From the NCBI RefSeq assembly GCF_003795125.1, contig NZ_CP027783.1:310001-374000 (forward strand): a stretch of 64,000 nucleotides of DNA. Reading direction: 5' to 3'. Position 1 is the first letter of the stretch. Each line of letters opens with the position of its first letter. Source of the DNA: Tetragenococcus osmophilus (lineage in GTDB: Bacteria; Bacillota; Bacilli; Lactobacillales; Enterococcaceae). The notes beneath the pieces were generated by a model. The model did not search any database and was not told where the DNA came from. It was given only the letters and a program-made list of their open reading frames with translations. Both the position numbers and the translations under genes were made by a program. Below are positions 24,691-32,511 of this stretch, piece after piece.

Positions 24691-25239
24691 TTACTCCACC
24701 TCGACATCTTCCTCTGAAACTGTGCCACGTTTAATTAAAAATTTCGTTATTTTTTCTGTCACGAATCCTCGAATAAAAACTACTACAATGCCACACAAAA
24801 GATATCGAACTGCTAAGCTCCCTTGACTATAACCAGCTTCCATAACACCATTAGCAATGCCTAAATAAACAAATAACTCACCTGCATTCGCATAAGGAAA
24901 TAGACCAGTTACTGGGTGTATAAAAGATACAGCAGCATCATAAAATGCTGGTTTTTCTTCTTCTTTAACAAACTTACCAAAAGTATATGCCATTGGATTT
25001 GTCAACAACAATACAGATAGAATAGGCATAACTGTATAGCGAAGGATAATATATTTAGCACTTTTACGTATCGCTCGATCTACACGATCTTCACCGATAA
25101 GAGCAATTAATGAATAGGTAAAAGTTAGAAGTACAACTAGCAAAGGAACAATATCTGTCATAAAGCTCATAAATTGGTCTCCGCCTTCTTCAAACAAACC
25201 AATAAAGTTTTTCCCAAACCATTCGATATATTTCATCAT
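24691..25239 (-). CDS. PTS glucitol/sorbitol-family EIIC component
   Basis: A 182-aa membrane protein, SrlA-like. [22 protein letters not shown] opens it; [22 protein letters not shown] near residue 113 is the family signature. About three to four membrane segments. Followed directly by the EIIB gene. This small split EIIC is specific to the glucitol family. Confidence 0.9.
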   Translation of the reverse strand: MMKYIEWFGKNFIGLFEEGGDQFMSFMTDIVPLLVVLLTFTYSLIALIGEDRVDRAIRKSAKYIILRYTVMPILSVLLLTNPMAYTFGKFVKEEEKPAFYDAAVSFIHPVTGLFPYANAGELFVYLGIANGVMEAGYSQGSLAVRYLLCGIVVVFIRGFVTEKITKFLIKRGTVSEEDVEVE

Positions 25240-25257
25240 AAAACCTCCTGTTTAAGT

Positions 25258-25644
25258 TTAAAAAGCAACCGCTTTCAACTTTTTGTTAATTAATTGTTTG
25301 ATTGCTTTTTGTTTTAAGCTCAATTGCTTATTTTCCAAATGATCCAACAAGCATTTGTCTAGTTGTTTCCCTTTAATTTCGTTAAAATCCTGAAACTTTG
25401 AAAAAACAGTAAAACCACGATAATAATAAGATTCAATAATTGTATTGTTACCATCTGTAACAACTACAATTACCATTGATCCAAATGTTTTCTTCACGAT
25501 CTCTGTATCTAAATGGTAGTTAGTTTTTTGTTCATAACTTTTAACTATACCCTTAATAAAATGATGGTAATATTTTATTTGATAAAAACTAAAAATAGTT
25601 TGAAGTAAGACTATCGTTGACCCTAATATAGCAATCTCAACCAC
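25258..25644 (-). CDS. GutM-like glucitol operon activator
   Basis: A 128-aa protein with one N-terminal membrane segment (ILGSTIVLLQTIFSFYQIKYY) and a small soluble domain containing VIVVVTDGNNTIIESYYYRGFTVFSKF, the recognised GutM pattern. GutM proteins help activate glucitol-type PTS operons in other bacteria. It lies 18 bp before the EIIC gene in the same operon. Confidence 0.82.
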   Translation of the reverse strand: MVEIAILGSTIVLLQTIFSFYQIKYYHHFIKGIVKSYEQKTNYHLDTEIVKKTFGSMVIVVVTDGNNTIIESYYYRGFTVFSKFQDFNEIKGKQLDKCLLDHLENKQLSLKQKAIKQLINKKLKAVAF

Positions 25645-25782
25645 TTATTTCACCTCCATTCTAGCCTTTCCCCTTTTAATTAATTAGGCAAAGGCTAGCT
25701 AAAAGTCTAAGCAAACTAAATTCTTTTTCCAAGAATTAACTTTTGTTTTTGTAATTTAATATTTAATAGCAAAATGTTTGTC

Positions 25783-27030
25783 TTAAGCAAATGTTTCATC
25801 TTGTAATTTACGAAGACGATATACTGTTGTAGATTGATCTAATTCTATATCATCATAGGTTAAAAACGTTCCGTCTTTGATATCTTGTTTAGCTACTGAA
25901 GCGCCACCAACGAGCCCTACAGGAATATTATTATTTTCTTTCATAGCTTGATGAGTCTCTATTACGCCACGAACGCTATATCCACCTATCCCGTCAACTG
26001 TTTCTCCCGCTTTAATATCTCGTTTAGCTACTGCCACTGTTTCTGAAACAGGGCCATCTATAGGTACGATCGCATGATCATGTTCTATTACAGCTCTTGC
26101 AATTGTTAAAGGAGTTTCCAAACTAGCTAAGTGAAACGGTCGATATAAAATATGATGATCTCGTTTACCTTTTTTCATCAAATAATTTAGTTCACCTTGC
26201 ACCCCTTCATTTTGTCCTTTGACAATACAGAAGATGCCTGGAGCAATTCCATCTACATATTCTACAACTCCAAAATTATCTAAAACGCCTCCATTATCTT
26301 TTAGGTTTAATTTATTAATTGTTTCATCTAAATCAGCTGAAATACCATGCATACCAGTCGTATCCGGCACATAACCGATTGCATTTGATAATAAATTCAT
26401 TTCAGCCATTGTTTTTGTACCATCTTGAAAAGCTGCTAACATATGACTACTCATTTTTTTCTCGTCTGCTTCATCTTGAGCAGTTGTTGGGTTAGCGCTT
26501 ACTTTTAATGCATTGTTCTTTCCTTTTCCTGCAACTAATACTTCCATCCCCATGCTTTTAGCAAATTCAAACATTTGTGCTGTCGCTGCGGGTTCATCAC
26601 CATCTGAGCCGGTATAAACTAAACCAGCGGAATCATATAATTTCTTCATAATAGGACCAATAGTAATGTCAATTTCTACATTAAGTAGTACTAAGTGTTT
26701 TTGTGCAATTAAAGTTTCTAATGAAATCTTAGCGCCCACTTCGGGGACTCCCGTAGCATCTACAATTATTTCTACTTTATCCGAATGAATAACGTCTTTA
26801 AAATTAGTACTAGTTAAAATATCTTCCTTTTTAGAAGCGCTTGCATTATATGCTTGAGCTGCATCATTTGCAGCTTCTATATTAATATCACTAATACCTG
26901 CAATAACCATGCCTGGTATAGTAGAAATCTGTGAAACCATTCCAAATCCCATCTGTCCTGCGCCAATTACACCTACACGAATAGGATTTCCTTCATCTTC
27001 TCGTTGCAACAACTTACCGTATAGTGTCAT
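25783..27030 (-). CDS. NAD(P)-dependent oxidoreductase with C-terminal SAF domain (homoserine-dehydrogenase-like)
   Basis: About 415 aa. The N-terminal Rossmann domain starts VGVIGAGQMGFGMVSQI, with EIIVDATGVPEVGAKIS near residue 90 and VYTGSDGDEPAATAQMFEFAKSMGMEVLVAGKGKNN near 140. The C-terminus is a SAF-like domain (AVAKRDIKAGETVDGIGGYSVRG; AKQDIKDGTFLTYDDIEL). The reaction is unknown; related proteins are annotated loosely as homoserine dehydrogenase-like. It is the first gene of the sorbitol-family PTS operon, where a sorbitol-6-phosphate dehydrogenase would normally be, so it probably oxidises the incoming phosphorylated polyol. The ATG at 27030 follows AACGGAGGGG; an extension to 27099 would cover the operator region and is rejected. 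Confidence 0.8.
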   Translation of the reverse strand: MTLYGKLLQREDEGNPIRVGVIGAGQMGFGMVSQISTIPGMVIAGISDINIEAANDAAQAYNASASKKEDILTSTNFKDVIHSDKVEIIVDATGVPEVGAKISLETLIAQKHLVLLNVEIDITIGPIMKKLYDSAGLVYTGSDGDEPAATAQMFEFAKSMGMEVLVAGKGKNNALKVSANPTTAQDEADEKKMSSHMLAAFQDGTKTMAEMNLLSNAIGYVPDTTGMHGISADLDETINKLNLKDNGGVLDNFGVVEYVDGIAPGIFCIVKGQNEGVQGELNYLMKKGKRDHHILYRPFHLASLETPLTIARAVIEHDHAIVPIDGPVSETVAVAKRDIKAGETVDGIGGYSVRGVIETHQAMKENNNIPVGLVGGASVAKQDIKDGTFLTYDDIELDQSTTVYRLRKLQDETFA

Positions 27031-27046
27031 TTTTTCCCCTCCGTTA

Positions 27047-27092
27047 TTGTCATATGACAAATATTTTGTCTTTTGTTTAATACAATTGTATT
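27047..27092. promoter_or_regulatory. Two perfect palindromes in the sorbitol-family PTS operon promoter region
   Basis: TTGTCATATGACAA (27047-27060) and AATACAATTGTATT (27079-27092) are each perfect 14-bp palindromes just upstream of the first gene. They are candidate sites for the SorC-type regulator encoded at the operon end. A TTGACA (minus strand, about 27113-27118) lies farther upstream, but no convincing -10 at normal spacing was found. Confidence 0.6.
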
Positions 27093-27225
27093 TTGACACC
27101 TTAAATGTATTTTGTCAACGACTTTGTGAAATTTAACAATAAAATAATAATAAGCACTTTATAAGACAATTTATGAGTTTATTAACTAACTTATTTTCAA
27201 AAAATTAAAATGGCAGAAAAAAATA

Positions 27226-27230
27226 ATTGA
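27226..27230. repeat. 5-bp target-site duplication, left copy (IS1380-type element)
   Basis: ATTGA directly precedes the left inverted repeat and is repeated at 28910-28914 directly after the right one. Confidence 0.8.
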
Positions 27231-27248
27231 CCTGAATGATTTCTAAAT

Positions 27249-27274
27249 TTTGCCAAGGGCCGTTTAACCCTTGG
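27249..27274. terminator. Hairpin at the left end of the IS1380 element
   Basis: Perfect 9-bp arms TGCCAAGGG / CCCTTGGCA with an 8-base loop, ahead of the transposase gene. This kind of hairpin protects IS transposases from outside transcription. Confidence 0.65.
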
Positions 27275-27390
27275 CATGACCTTTTTTCTAAAAAACTGTT
27301 TCCACACCTTCTAGGTGTACAAAAAGAACGCACTCTATGTTATTGTAAAGTCGATAAAAACAACAATAAACACAAAAGGAGTGCGTTCTT

Positions 27391-28713
27391 ATGTCTTTCA
27401 CTTTACAACAAAAATCGCTCACATTCAATGCCCAAAAAGAAATCACGGTCGCCAACGATGGCGGAAGCTTAACCAATGATGCGGGGCTTATCTTGGTCGC
27501 TGAATTTTTAAAACAAATTCATTTTGACTCATTGTTAGCCCAATATGTTCATATCCCGGATCCTCGTTGTTTCGTTCAACATGAATGGTTGGACGTATTG
27601 AAACAATGGCTCTACCAATTGATTGCTGGTTATTCTCGCGACCGAGATGCCAATACGCTCCAATATGACCGTCTTTTTCAAGAAGCATTAAAACAAGGTC
27701 GACTCAGCTCGCAATCCATGATGTCTACCTTGCTTCATACCTTAACCAAAGAAAATGTGGGCCAACTATCACAAGTAGCCAAAAGACTGGCGGATTTCGG
27801 CATGGATCATCAAAACAGCCAACATTTCATTCTCGATCTGGATTCGACCTCTTGTACTACCTATGGACAACAAGAAGAAGCCGAATTTATTTACCATTAT
27901 GGGGTCAATGGCTATCATCCGTTTGTCGCTTTCGAAGGTTTAACGGGGTTAGCATTAGATGTCCGTCATCGGCATGGAAAATCTTATACCTCGACCCATG
28001 CCGAAGACTACCTGGTGGAAATGTTGGATCGTTATCAACAACGTTCAGAGGACCCGCTCTTGTTGGTCCGTGGCGACAGCGGCTTTGCCAAACCGGAAAT
28101 CTATGAACAATGCGAACAACGAAAGGCGCATTATGTGATCAAACTCAAAAATAATGCGCGTCTGATTGACCAAGCCCAACACCAAGTCCAGTATACGAAT
28201 GGTACGGATTACACAAAGACAGAACATCAGTACTTTAAGGTCAACTACCAAGCAAACTCGTGGGATCGACCGCGGACCGTCGCTATAAAAGCCACTAGAA
28301 AAGGAGGATACCTCCTTTTTTCAGAATTTCAATTTGTCGTGACCGATTTCGCTAACCTTTCCCCCAAAACGATTTTTCAGCTTTATCAAAAACGAGGGAA
28401 TATGGAAAATTTCATCAAAGAAATGAAAACCGGCTTTTTCGCTGATAAAACGGATAGCCATTCCTTTTTAGCAAACAAGGCCCGTTTGGCCTTGAGCTTT
28501 TTGGCTTACAATATCATCCATTTGATGAAACAGATGACATTTCCTCAAGAAAAAAAGGCAACGGTGATTGACACGATACGCTTTCAATTGTTCCATATCG
28601 CAGGGAGAGTCACGGAACATGCGCGAAAAATTCAAGTTCACCTCTCCAGTACCCATGTTTATAACAAACTTTTCTGGGAAGTCCTTACGCGAATTCAGCT
28701 ATTGAAACTTTAA
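27391..28713 (+). CDS. IS1380 family transposase (440 aa)
   Basis: Full-length DDE transposase. The N-terminal GGSLTNDAGLILVAEFL is characteristic of IS1380-like enzymes. Acidic catalytic residues lie in FILDLDSTSCTTYG (Asp ~150), LLLVRGDSGFAKPEIYE (Asp ~228) and the C-terminal RGNMENFIKEMKTGFFADKT (Glu ~336). No frameshift or stop. AAAAGGAG precedes the ATG. GC content is higher than in the neighbouring genes, in keeping with recent arrival. Confidence 0.93.
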   Translation: MSFTLQQKSLTFNAQKEITVANDGGSLTNDAGLILVAEFLKQIHFDSLLAQYVHIPDPRCFVQHEWLDVLKQWLYQLIAGYSRDRDANTLQYDRLFQEALKQGRLSSQSMMSTLLHTLTKENVGQLSQVAKRLADFGMDHQNSQHFILDLDSTSCTTYGQQEEAEFIYHYGVNGYHPFVAFEGLTGLALDVRHRHGKSYTSTHAEDYLVEMLDRYQQRSEDPLLLVRGDSGFAKPEIYEQCEQRKAHYVIKLKNNARLIDQAQHQVQYTNGTDYTKTEHQYFKVNYQANSWDRPRTVAIKATRKGGYLLFSEFQFVVTDFANLSPKTIFQLYQKRGNMENFIKEMKTGFFADKTDSHSFLANKARLALSFLAYNIIHLMKQMTFPQEKKATVIDTIRFQLFHIAGRVTEHARKIQVHLSSTHVYNKLFWEVLTRIQLLKL

Positions 28714-28909
28714 CTTATTCTCTTTATCCCTTTCCTTATAAAAGCTTATTTTCCACCTTCTAGGAAGAAGTTTGTCCTTTTTTAGCATTCTACAGTAGGT
28801 CTTTCCTGTGCTTGGTTCAAAGACGACAGCAAAAATAGAAAATAACACAAAAAGCAACCCTGTTGGCCGGCCCGTTTAGTTATCCCCAAATTTTTAAAAA
28901 TCATTCAGG

Positions 28910-28914
28910 ATTGA
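28910..28914. repeat. 5-bp target-site duplication, right copy (IS1380-type element)
   Basis: Second copy of ATTGA abutting the right inverted repeat of the element at 27231-28909. Confidence 0.8.
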
Positions 28915-28959
28915 TTATTTTTATCTGCCATTACATATTAAGTCAATATTCTTGTAATG

Positions 28960-29568
28960 TTATTTTCCTAAATTACTCAAGTAATCTATTAATTGCACAT
29001 AATCTACCTCATCAAAGTCTGTCACATCAAAGTCCCAAAGTTCACCTAAAGCAAATTGATCATACTTCCTATCATCGATAATTTTTTCAAACTCCGATTT
29101 AGTAATTAGATTATCTGCTTGTGTTCGATCTGTGAGATAGTCCCCAAAGTGGTAATGAGACATAATATGACTTAAATGCCGATCACTTTGTCGGTCTCGT
29201 GCCTTCCTACGCTGCCATAATGTTTCAAATTTTGCTCTTAAGCGAATTGTAATTATCTGATAATTGTTATCTTCTGACAGCTGCTTCAGGCGTCCTTTTT
29301 GTTTTTTAGAAAAAGGGTACTCCGATAAAATAAATTGTTTCCCCATTCGCATATAAGTCTCTAAAACATTATAATAGTTGGCCCAAACATCTTTTTCTAA
29401 CTTGGCTTTTTCAGCCAAGTTAGAAAAACCTACAGAATCTGCTAAAATTTCTTTAAATTCATCCGGTGTAATAACAAAAATTGACGGAATTACTTTTTGA
29501 ATTTCACGAACTAAATAGCTTTTTCCAGTAGCTGGGCTTCCAGCAATTAAAACTAAATATTTATTCAT
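28960..29568 (-). CDS. P-loop kinase-like protein of a PTS/aldolase operon
   Basis: A 202-aa protein with a Walker A motif IAGSPATGKSYLV at residues 8-20 and a basic lid-like region (RLRAKFETLWQRRKARDRQSDRH, ~128-150). The shape is of a small AAA/zeta-like or shikimate-type kinase. Its start overlaps the aldolase gene by 8 bp, so it is translated with it. The context suggests it phosphorylates a sugar or sugar phosphate before aldol cleavage, but no known sugar kinase is recognised. A zeta-toxin role is unlikely because no antitoxin gene is present. It is the last gene of its operon, 50 bp from the IS1380 element. Confidence 0.7.
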   Translation of the reverse strand: MNKYLVLIAGSPATGKSYLVREIQKVIPSIFVITPDEFKEILADSVGFSNLAEKAKLEKDVWANYYNVLETYMRMGKQFILSEYPFSKKQKGRLKQLSEDNNYQIITIRLRAKFETLWQRRKARDRQSDRHLSHIMSHYHFGDYLTDRTQADNLITKSEFEKIIDDRKYDQFALGELWDFDVTDFDEVDYVQLIDYLSNLGK

Positions 29569-30439
29569 TTTTAGCCCGACCTATATTCATTGGTTCTGTT
29601 AAATTCATAAACAAACCAATTTTATGTTTAACGGTTTCTTTTACTTTCATGTTTGCTGGAATAACATTATGCCTTAGTGATTTATTCACTTCTGTCTTGC
29701 CAAAGTAGTCTATAGCTTCTTGAGTCCAGCCAACTAATAATTCCGTTCCCACGTTAAATTTACGAATTCCGTTATTAATTAATTCTGAATAATCCTCTTC
29801 TTTCACTCCAGTCCCACCATGAACAACTAACGGTATAGCTACCTTTTCATGTATAGATCGAAGCAATGGGATTTTGACTTCCGTTTTAGATTTAAATTGA
29901 CCGTGATTTGTACCGATAGCTACTGCTAGCGCATCAACTCCAGTTTCTTCAACAAATTGAAAGGCATCTTCTGGTTGTGTGTACATTTCTTCATCTAAAG
30001 GAACAGAAACGCCTTCTTCAGTTCCTCCAATTGTGCCAATCTCTCCTTCTACAGATACGCCTCTAATATGCGCGTAACTTACAACAGCTTTAGTTTTAGC
30101 TATGTTTTCTTTAAAAGGCAGAGCAGAGCCGTCAAACATCACACTTGAATAACCTGCATCAATAGCCGCTTTGATTTCATCAAAATCCTTTGCGTGATCT
30201 AAATGTAATACAACATCTACCATTTCATTATCAGCAAGCGTTTTAGCCACAGCAACTACCACTGAATAACCAATGTATTTAGCTGTATCTATACTCGTTT
30301 GAATAATAATAGGGCTTCCCATTTCTTTCGCTGCCCGAATCATTTCTGGTAACATTTCCAAGTTATGTGCGTTAAACGCGCCTACCGTCATATTTAAATC
30401 TTCTGCTGTTTGGGTTACTTCTTTTAAAGTTTTATACAT
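29561..30439 (-). CDS. Class II fructose/tagatose-bisphosphate-type aldolase
   Basis: A 292-aa zinc-dependent aldolase. VGAFNAHNLEMLPEMI at residues 19-34, VVLHLDHAKDFDEI with the metal His near 80, GYSSVMFDGSALPF near 103, VEGEIGTIGGTEEG near 135, and LVVHGGTGVKEEDY near 210 are all class II aldolase signatures. It would cleave a ketose 1,6- (or similar) bisphosphate to dihydroxyacetone phosphate plus an aldehyde. In the operon it comes after the small charged protein, with a kinase after it, giving transport, phosphorylation and cleavage as a possible sequence. Confidence 0.9.
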   Translation of the reverse strand: MYKTLKEVTQTAEDLNMTVGAFNAHNLEMLPEMIRAAKEMGSPIIIQTSIDTAKYIGYSVVVAVAKTLADNEMVDVVLHLDHAKDFDEIKAAIDAGYSSVMFDGSALPFKENIAKTKAVVSYAHIRGVSVEGEIGTIGGTEEGVSVPLDEEMYTQPEDAFQFVEETGVDALAVAIGTNHGQFKSKTEVKIPLLRSIHEKVAIPLVVHGGTGVKEEDYSELINNGIRKFNVGTELLVGWTQEAIDYFGKTEVNKSLRHNVIPANMKVKETVKHKIGLFMNLTEPMNIGRAKNE

Positions 30440-30451
30440 TTGTAAACTCCT

Positions 30452-30856
30452 TTACTTATCTTTACTAACAGTTAGTTTTTTGGCTACTGATCTCATTTCA
30501 TCCATCTTGTTCATATATTTATCAATACCAGCATCATCACCATTTCTTGCTGCTTCTTTTCTTTTTTCATTATAGAGGCTCATCAATTTTTTATATCCGT
30601 CGCCCATCGATAGTTTTAATTCCAAACTTTTTTCCAAAGTAGGAATCGCTTCATCTCCATTCTTTTGGGCATAAGCAAGACCCAATTCTTCATAAAGTTT
30701 CGCTAGTTTTTCTGCTGTCTCTGTTTTTTCAGCCTTATCAATTGCTTTTCTTTTTTCTTCAATCGTTTGATCAATTTTTGCCAATTGTTCTTCAGACAGA
30801 ACGTCTTCTTTTTTATCTGACGTTTTCTCCTTTTTCTTTTTAAAAAAGTTAAACAT
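30452..30856 (-). CDS. Small lysine/glutamate-rich protein of unknown function (TPR-like helices)
   Basis: About 134 aa. Starts FNFFKKKKEKTSDKKEDV, then helix-rich repeats (EKLAKLYEELGLAYAQKNGDEAIPTLEKSLELKLSMGDGYKKLMSLY) resembling a TPR-like helical pair, with a charged tail (KKLTVSKDK). No catalytic motif is recognised. The ATG at 30856 lies 8 bp after AGGTGGGG; a GTG four codons earlier overlaps that site and is rejected. It lies between the EIIC and aldolase genes with short gaps, so it is very likely part of the pathway, perhaps as an interaction or scaffolding protein. Confidence 0.7.
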   Translation of the reverse strand: MFNFFKKKKEKTSDKKEDVLSEEQLAKIDQTIEEKRKAIDKAEKTETAEKLAKLYEELGLAYAQKNGDEAIPTLEKSLELKLSMGDGYKKLMSLYNEKRKEAARNGDDAGIDKYMNKMDEMRSVAKKLTVSKDK

Positions 30857-30882
30857 GATTATCCCCACCTAATTTCTATATC

Positions 30883-32166
30883 TCAAAACATTTTCAGAAT
30901 CGGACTTAAAATCCAAGCATATAACAACGCAGCAACAATGGTATCTACATCAGTAGCAGTAGCGTTGATAAATCCCATACCCGTAAGTATAGTGACTAAT
31001 AAGGCAGGTAATAAAGTAATGAAAAAACCATGGGCAATACCACCAATGATCGCTCCTCTACGGCCGCCAACTGCGTTTCCAAAGATTCCTGCTGTACCTC
31101 CAGCAAAGAAATTCGTTAACATTCCTGGTAAAATCATCGCTAAACCAAATGTTGGTAATATAAACATAGCAATAACAGTTCCAATAGTCGTCGTAATAAA
31201 TCCTAAAATAACTGCATTAGGTGAATATGGAAAGAAAACAGGAGCATCAAGTGCTGGAACAGCATCAGGTACTAGTTTCATCGCAATTCCGCGGAAAGCG
31301 GGTACAATTTCTCCTAATAACAATCGAACGCCTGCTAGTAAAACATAAATCCCTACAACAAATTGAATCGCTTGTAAAAAGGCAAACATCAAATAGTTTT
31401 GAGCGCCAGTATCTACAGCATCGGGTCCAGCAAAAATTGCAGTAACCACATATAAAGGAACCATAACTACCATGACCGACAAGTAAGTATCTTGTAAAAA
31501 TTCAAAAGAACTAGGAAGATTAATATCTTCAATTGATTTTTTCTTTTCTCCTCGTTCGCCGAAAACCTTTGCGACACCTGCTTCAAAAATATAACCAATA
31601 GTACAAAAGTGTCCTAAAGCAAGCTCACCTGAATCTGTTACTTTTCGAATAATCGGTTGAGCGATAGCTGGCATAGCGACTGCAAAAATCCCACCTACTA
31701 AGCCACCAACTAAAATTAATACAATACCTCGTAAGCCGACAAAATAGCCAAAAATTGTTGTCATTGTGGCCATCCATAAGATCGCTTGTCCTGTTAAAAA
31801 TATATATTTCCATGGGGTAAAACGAGCAATTAAAATATTGAAAACAAAAATTGCTAAGAAGGTAAAGGCAATTTCTCGTCCTAAACCTAGGTCATTCATA
31901 GCCTGTCCGTTGATTGCTTCTATTGAAGGTACAATTCCTTGCATATTAAATCCTTCAGTAAAGATATCTCCAAAATAAGTTAAACTACCAGTGATAATAC
32001 CAGATCCAGCATTTAAAACTTGAAACCCTAACAGTGTTTTAAATGTACCTGAAATAACAGCTCCTACTGACTTTTTTTGTAAGATTAGACCTAGCATTGC
32101 AATTAAAGCAATCGTTATCGATGCTTCAGTTAAGATATTCTCAATAATAAAATTAACTATCCTCAT
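30883..32166 (-). CDS. PTS EIIC component, ascorbate/galactitol-like (UlaA-type)
   Basis: A 427-aa integral membrane transporter with ten or more predicted segments. FTPWKYIFLTGQAILWMA near residue 110, LGHFCTIGYIFEAG near 185 and VGIYVLLAGVRLLLGEIVPAFRG near 270 match the ascorbate/SgaT-type EIIC. It is followed by small EIIB-type genes upstream (32186). With no separate EIIA in the cluster, the EIIA domain of the regulator at 32512 is the only candidate phosphate donor. Confidence 0.85.
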   Translation of the reverse strand: MRIVNFIIENILTEASITIALIAMLGLILQKKSVGAVISGTFKTLLGFQVLNAGSGIITGSLTYFGDIFTEGFNMQGIVPSIEAINGQAMNDLGLGREIAFTFLAIFVFNILIARFTPWKYIFLTGQAILWMATMTTIFGYFVGLRGIVLILVGGLVGGIFAVAMPAIAQPIIRKVTDSGELALGHFCTIGYIFEAGVAKVFGERGEKKKSIEDINLPSSFEFLQDTYLSVMVVMVPLYVVTAIFAGPDAVDTGAQNYLMFAFLQAIQFVVGIYVLLAGVRLLLGEIVPAFRGIAMKLVPDAVPALDAPVFFPYSPNAVILGFITTTIGTVIAMFILPTFGLAMILPGMLTNFFAGGTAGIFGNAVGGRRGAIIGGIAHGFFITLLPALLVTILTGMGFINATATDVDTIVAALLYAWILSPILKMF

Positions 32167-32185
32167 AAGTGTTCGTTCCTTTCAT

Positions 32186-32497
32186 TTATTTTTCTGCAAA
32201 ACCTTTCTCTTGCAACACGGGAATTAATTTTTCTTCAATTTCTGCTTTAGATACAATATTTTTTAAGTAAATAATAGAGGTTGTCTCCCCGATGCTAAAT
32301 TTTTTAAACTGTGATTCAAAATTTTGAGCAGTAATAATTACATCTGCTTTGGAAGAAGCTGCAGTTGAGATATCCACATGATCTAATTTGGCATTAACCT
32401 TGTATTTATTTAACACATCTTCTGCCGACATTTGGGCTGCAAAACTACTTCCTAAGCCTGCACCACATACAAATAAAATTTCTGCTTTTTTTGTCAT
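32186..32497 (-). CDS. PTS EIIB component, lactose/galactitol/ascorbate superfamily
   Basis: A 103-aa cytoplasmic EIIB. The phosphorylated Cys is in ILFVCGAGLGSSFAAQM at residues 7-23. Length is normal for this family. It lies 15 bp after the regulator gene and 20 bp before the EIIC gene. Confidence 0.9.
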   Translation of the reverse strand: MTKKAEILFVCGAGLGSSFAAQMSAEDVLNKYKVNAKLDHVDISTAASSKADVIITAQNFESQFKKFSIGETTSIIYLKNIVSKAEIEEKLIPVLQEKGFAEK

Positions 32498-32511
32498 ATT
32501 TTCTTCTCCTT

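Larger units (their letters stand above)
27231..28909 (+). mobile_element. IS1380-family insertion sequence, intact, 1679 bp
   Basis: Terminal inverted repeats begin CCTGAATGATTT at both ends (read inward), flanked by a 5-bp duplication ATTGA. One intact transposase gene is inside. Just inside the left end is a perfect hairpin TGCCAAGGG / CCCTTGGCA (27249-27274) that would stop read-through into the transposase gene. The element sits between the 3' end of the kinase operon (46 bp after its last stop) and the promoter of the sorbitol-family operon (200 bp upstream of its first start), so it has not broken any gene but may have removed the kinase operon's terminator. Confidence 0.9.

Noticed and set aside
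27031-27099. N-terminal extension of the SAF-domain oxidoreductase
   Set aside because: It overlaps palindromic regulatory sequence, and AACGGAGGGG clearly serves the ATG at 27030.
28960-29568. Zeta-type toxin of a toxin-antitoxin pair
   Set aside because: The P-loop fits, but the gene overlaps an aldolase gene in a PTS operon and no small antitoxin gene is adjacent, so a metabolic role is more likely.
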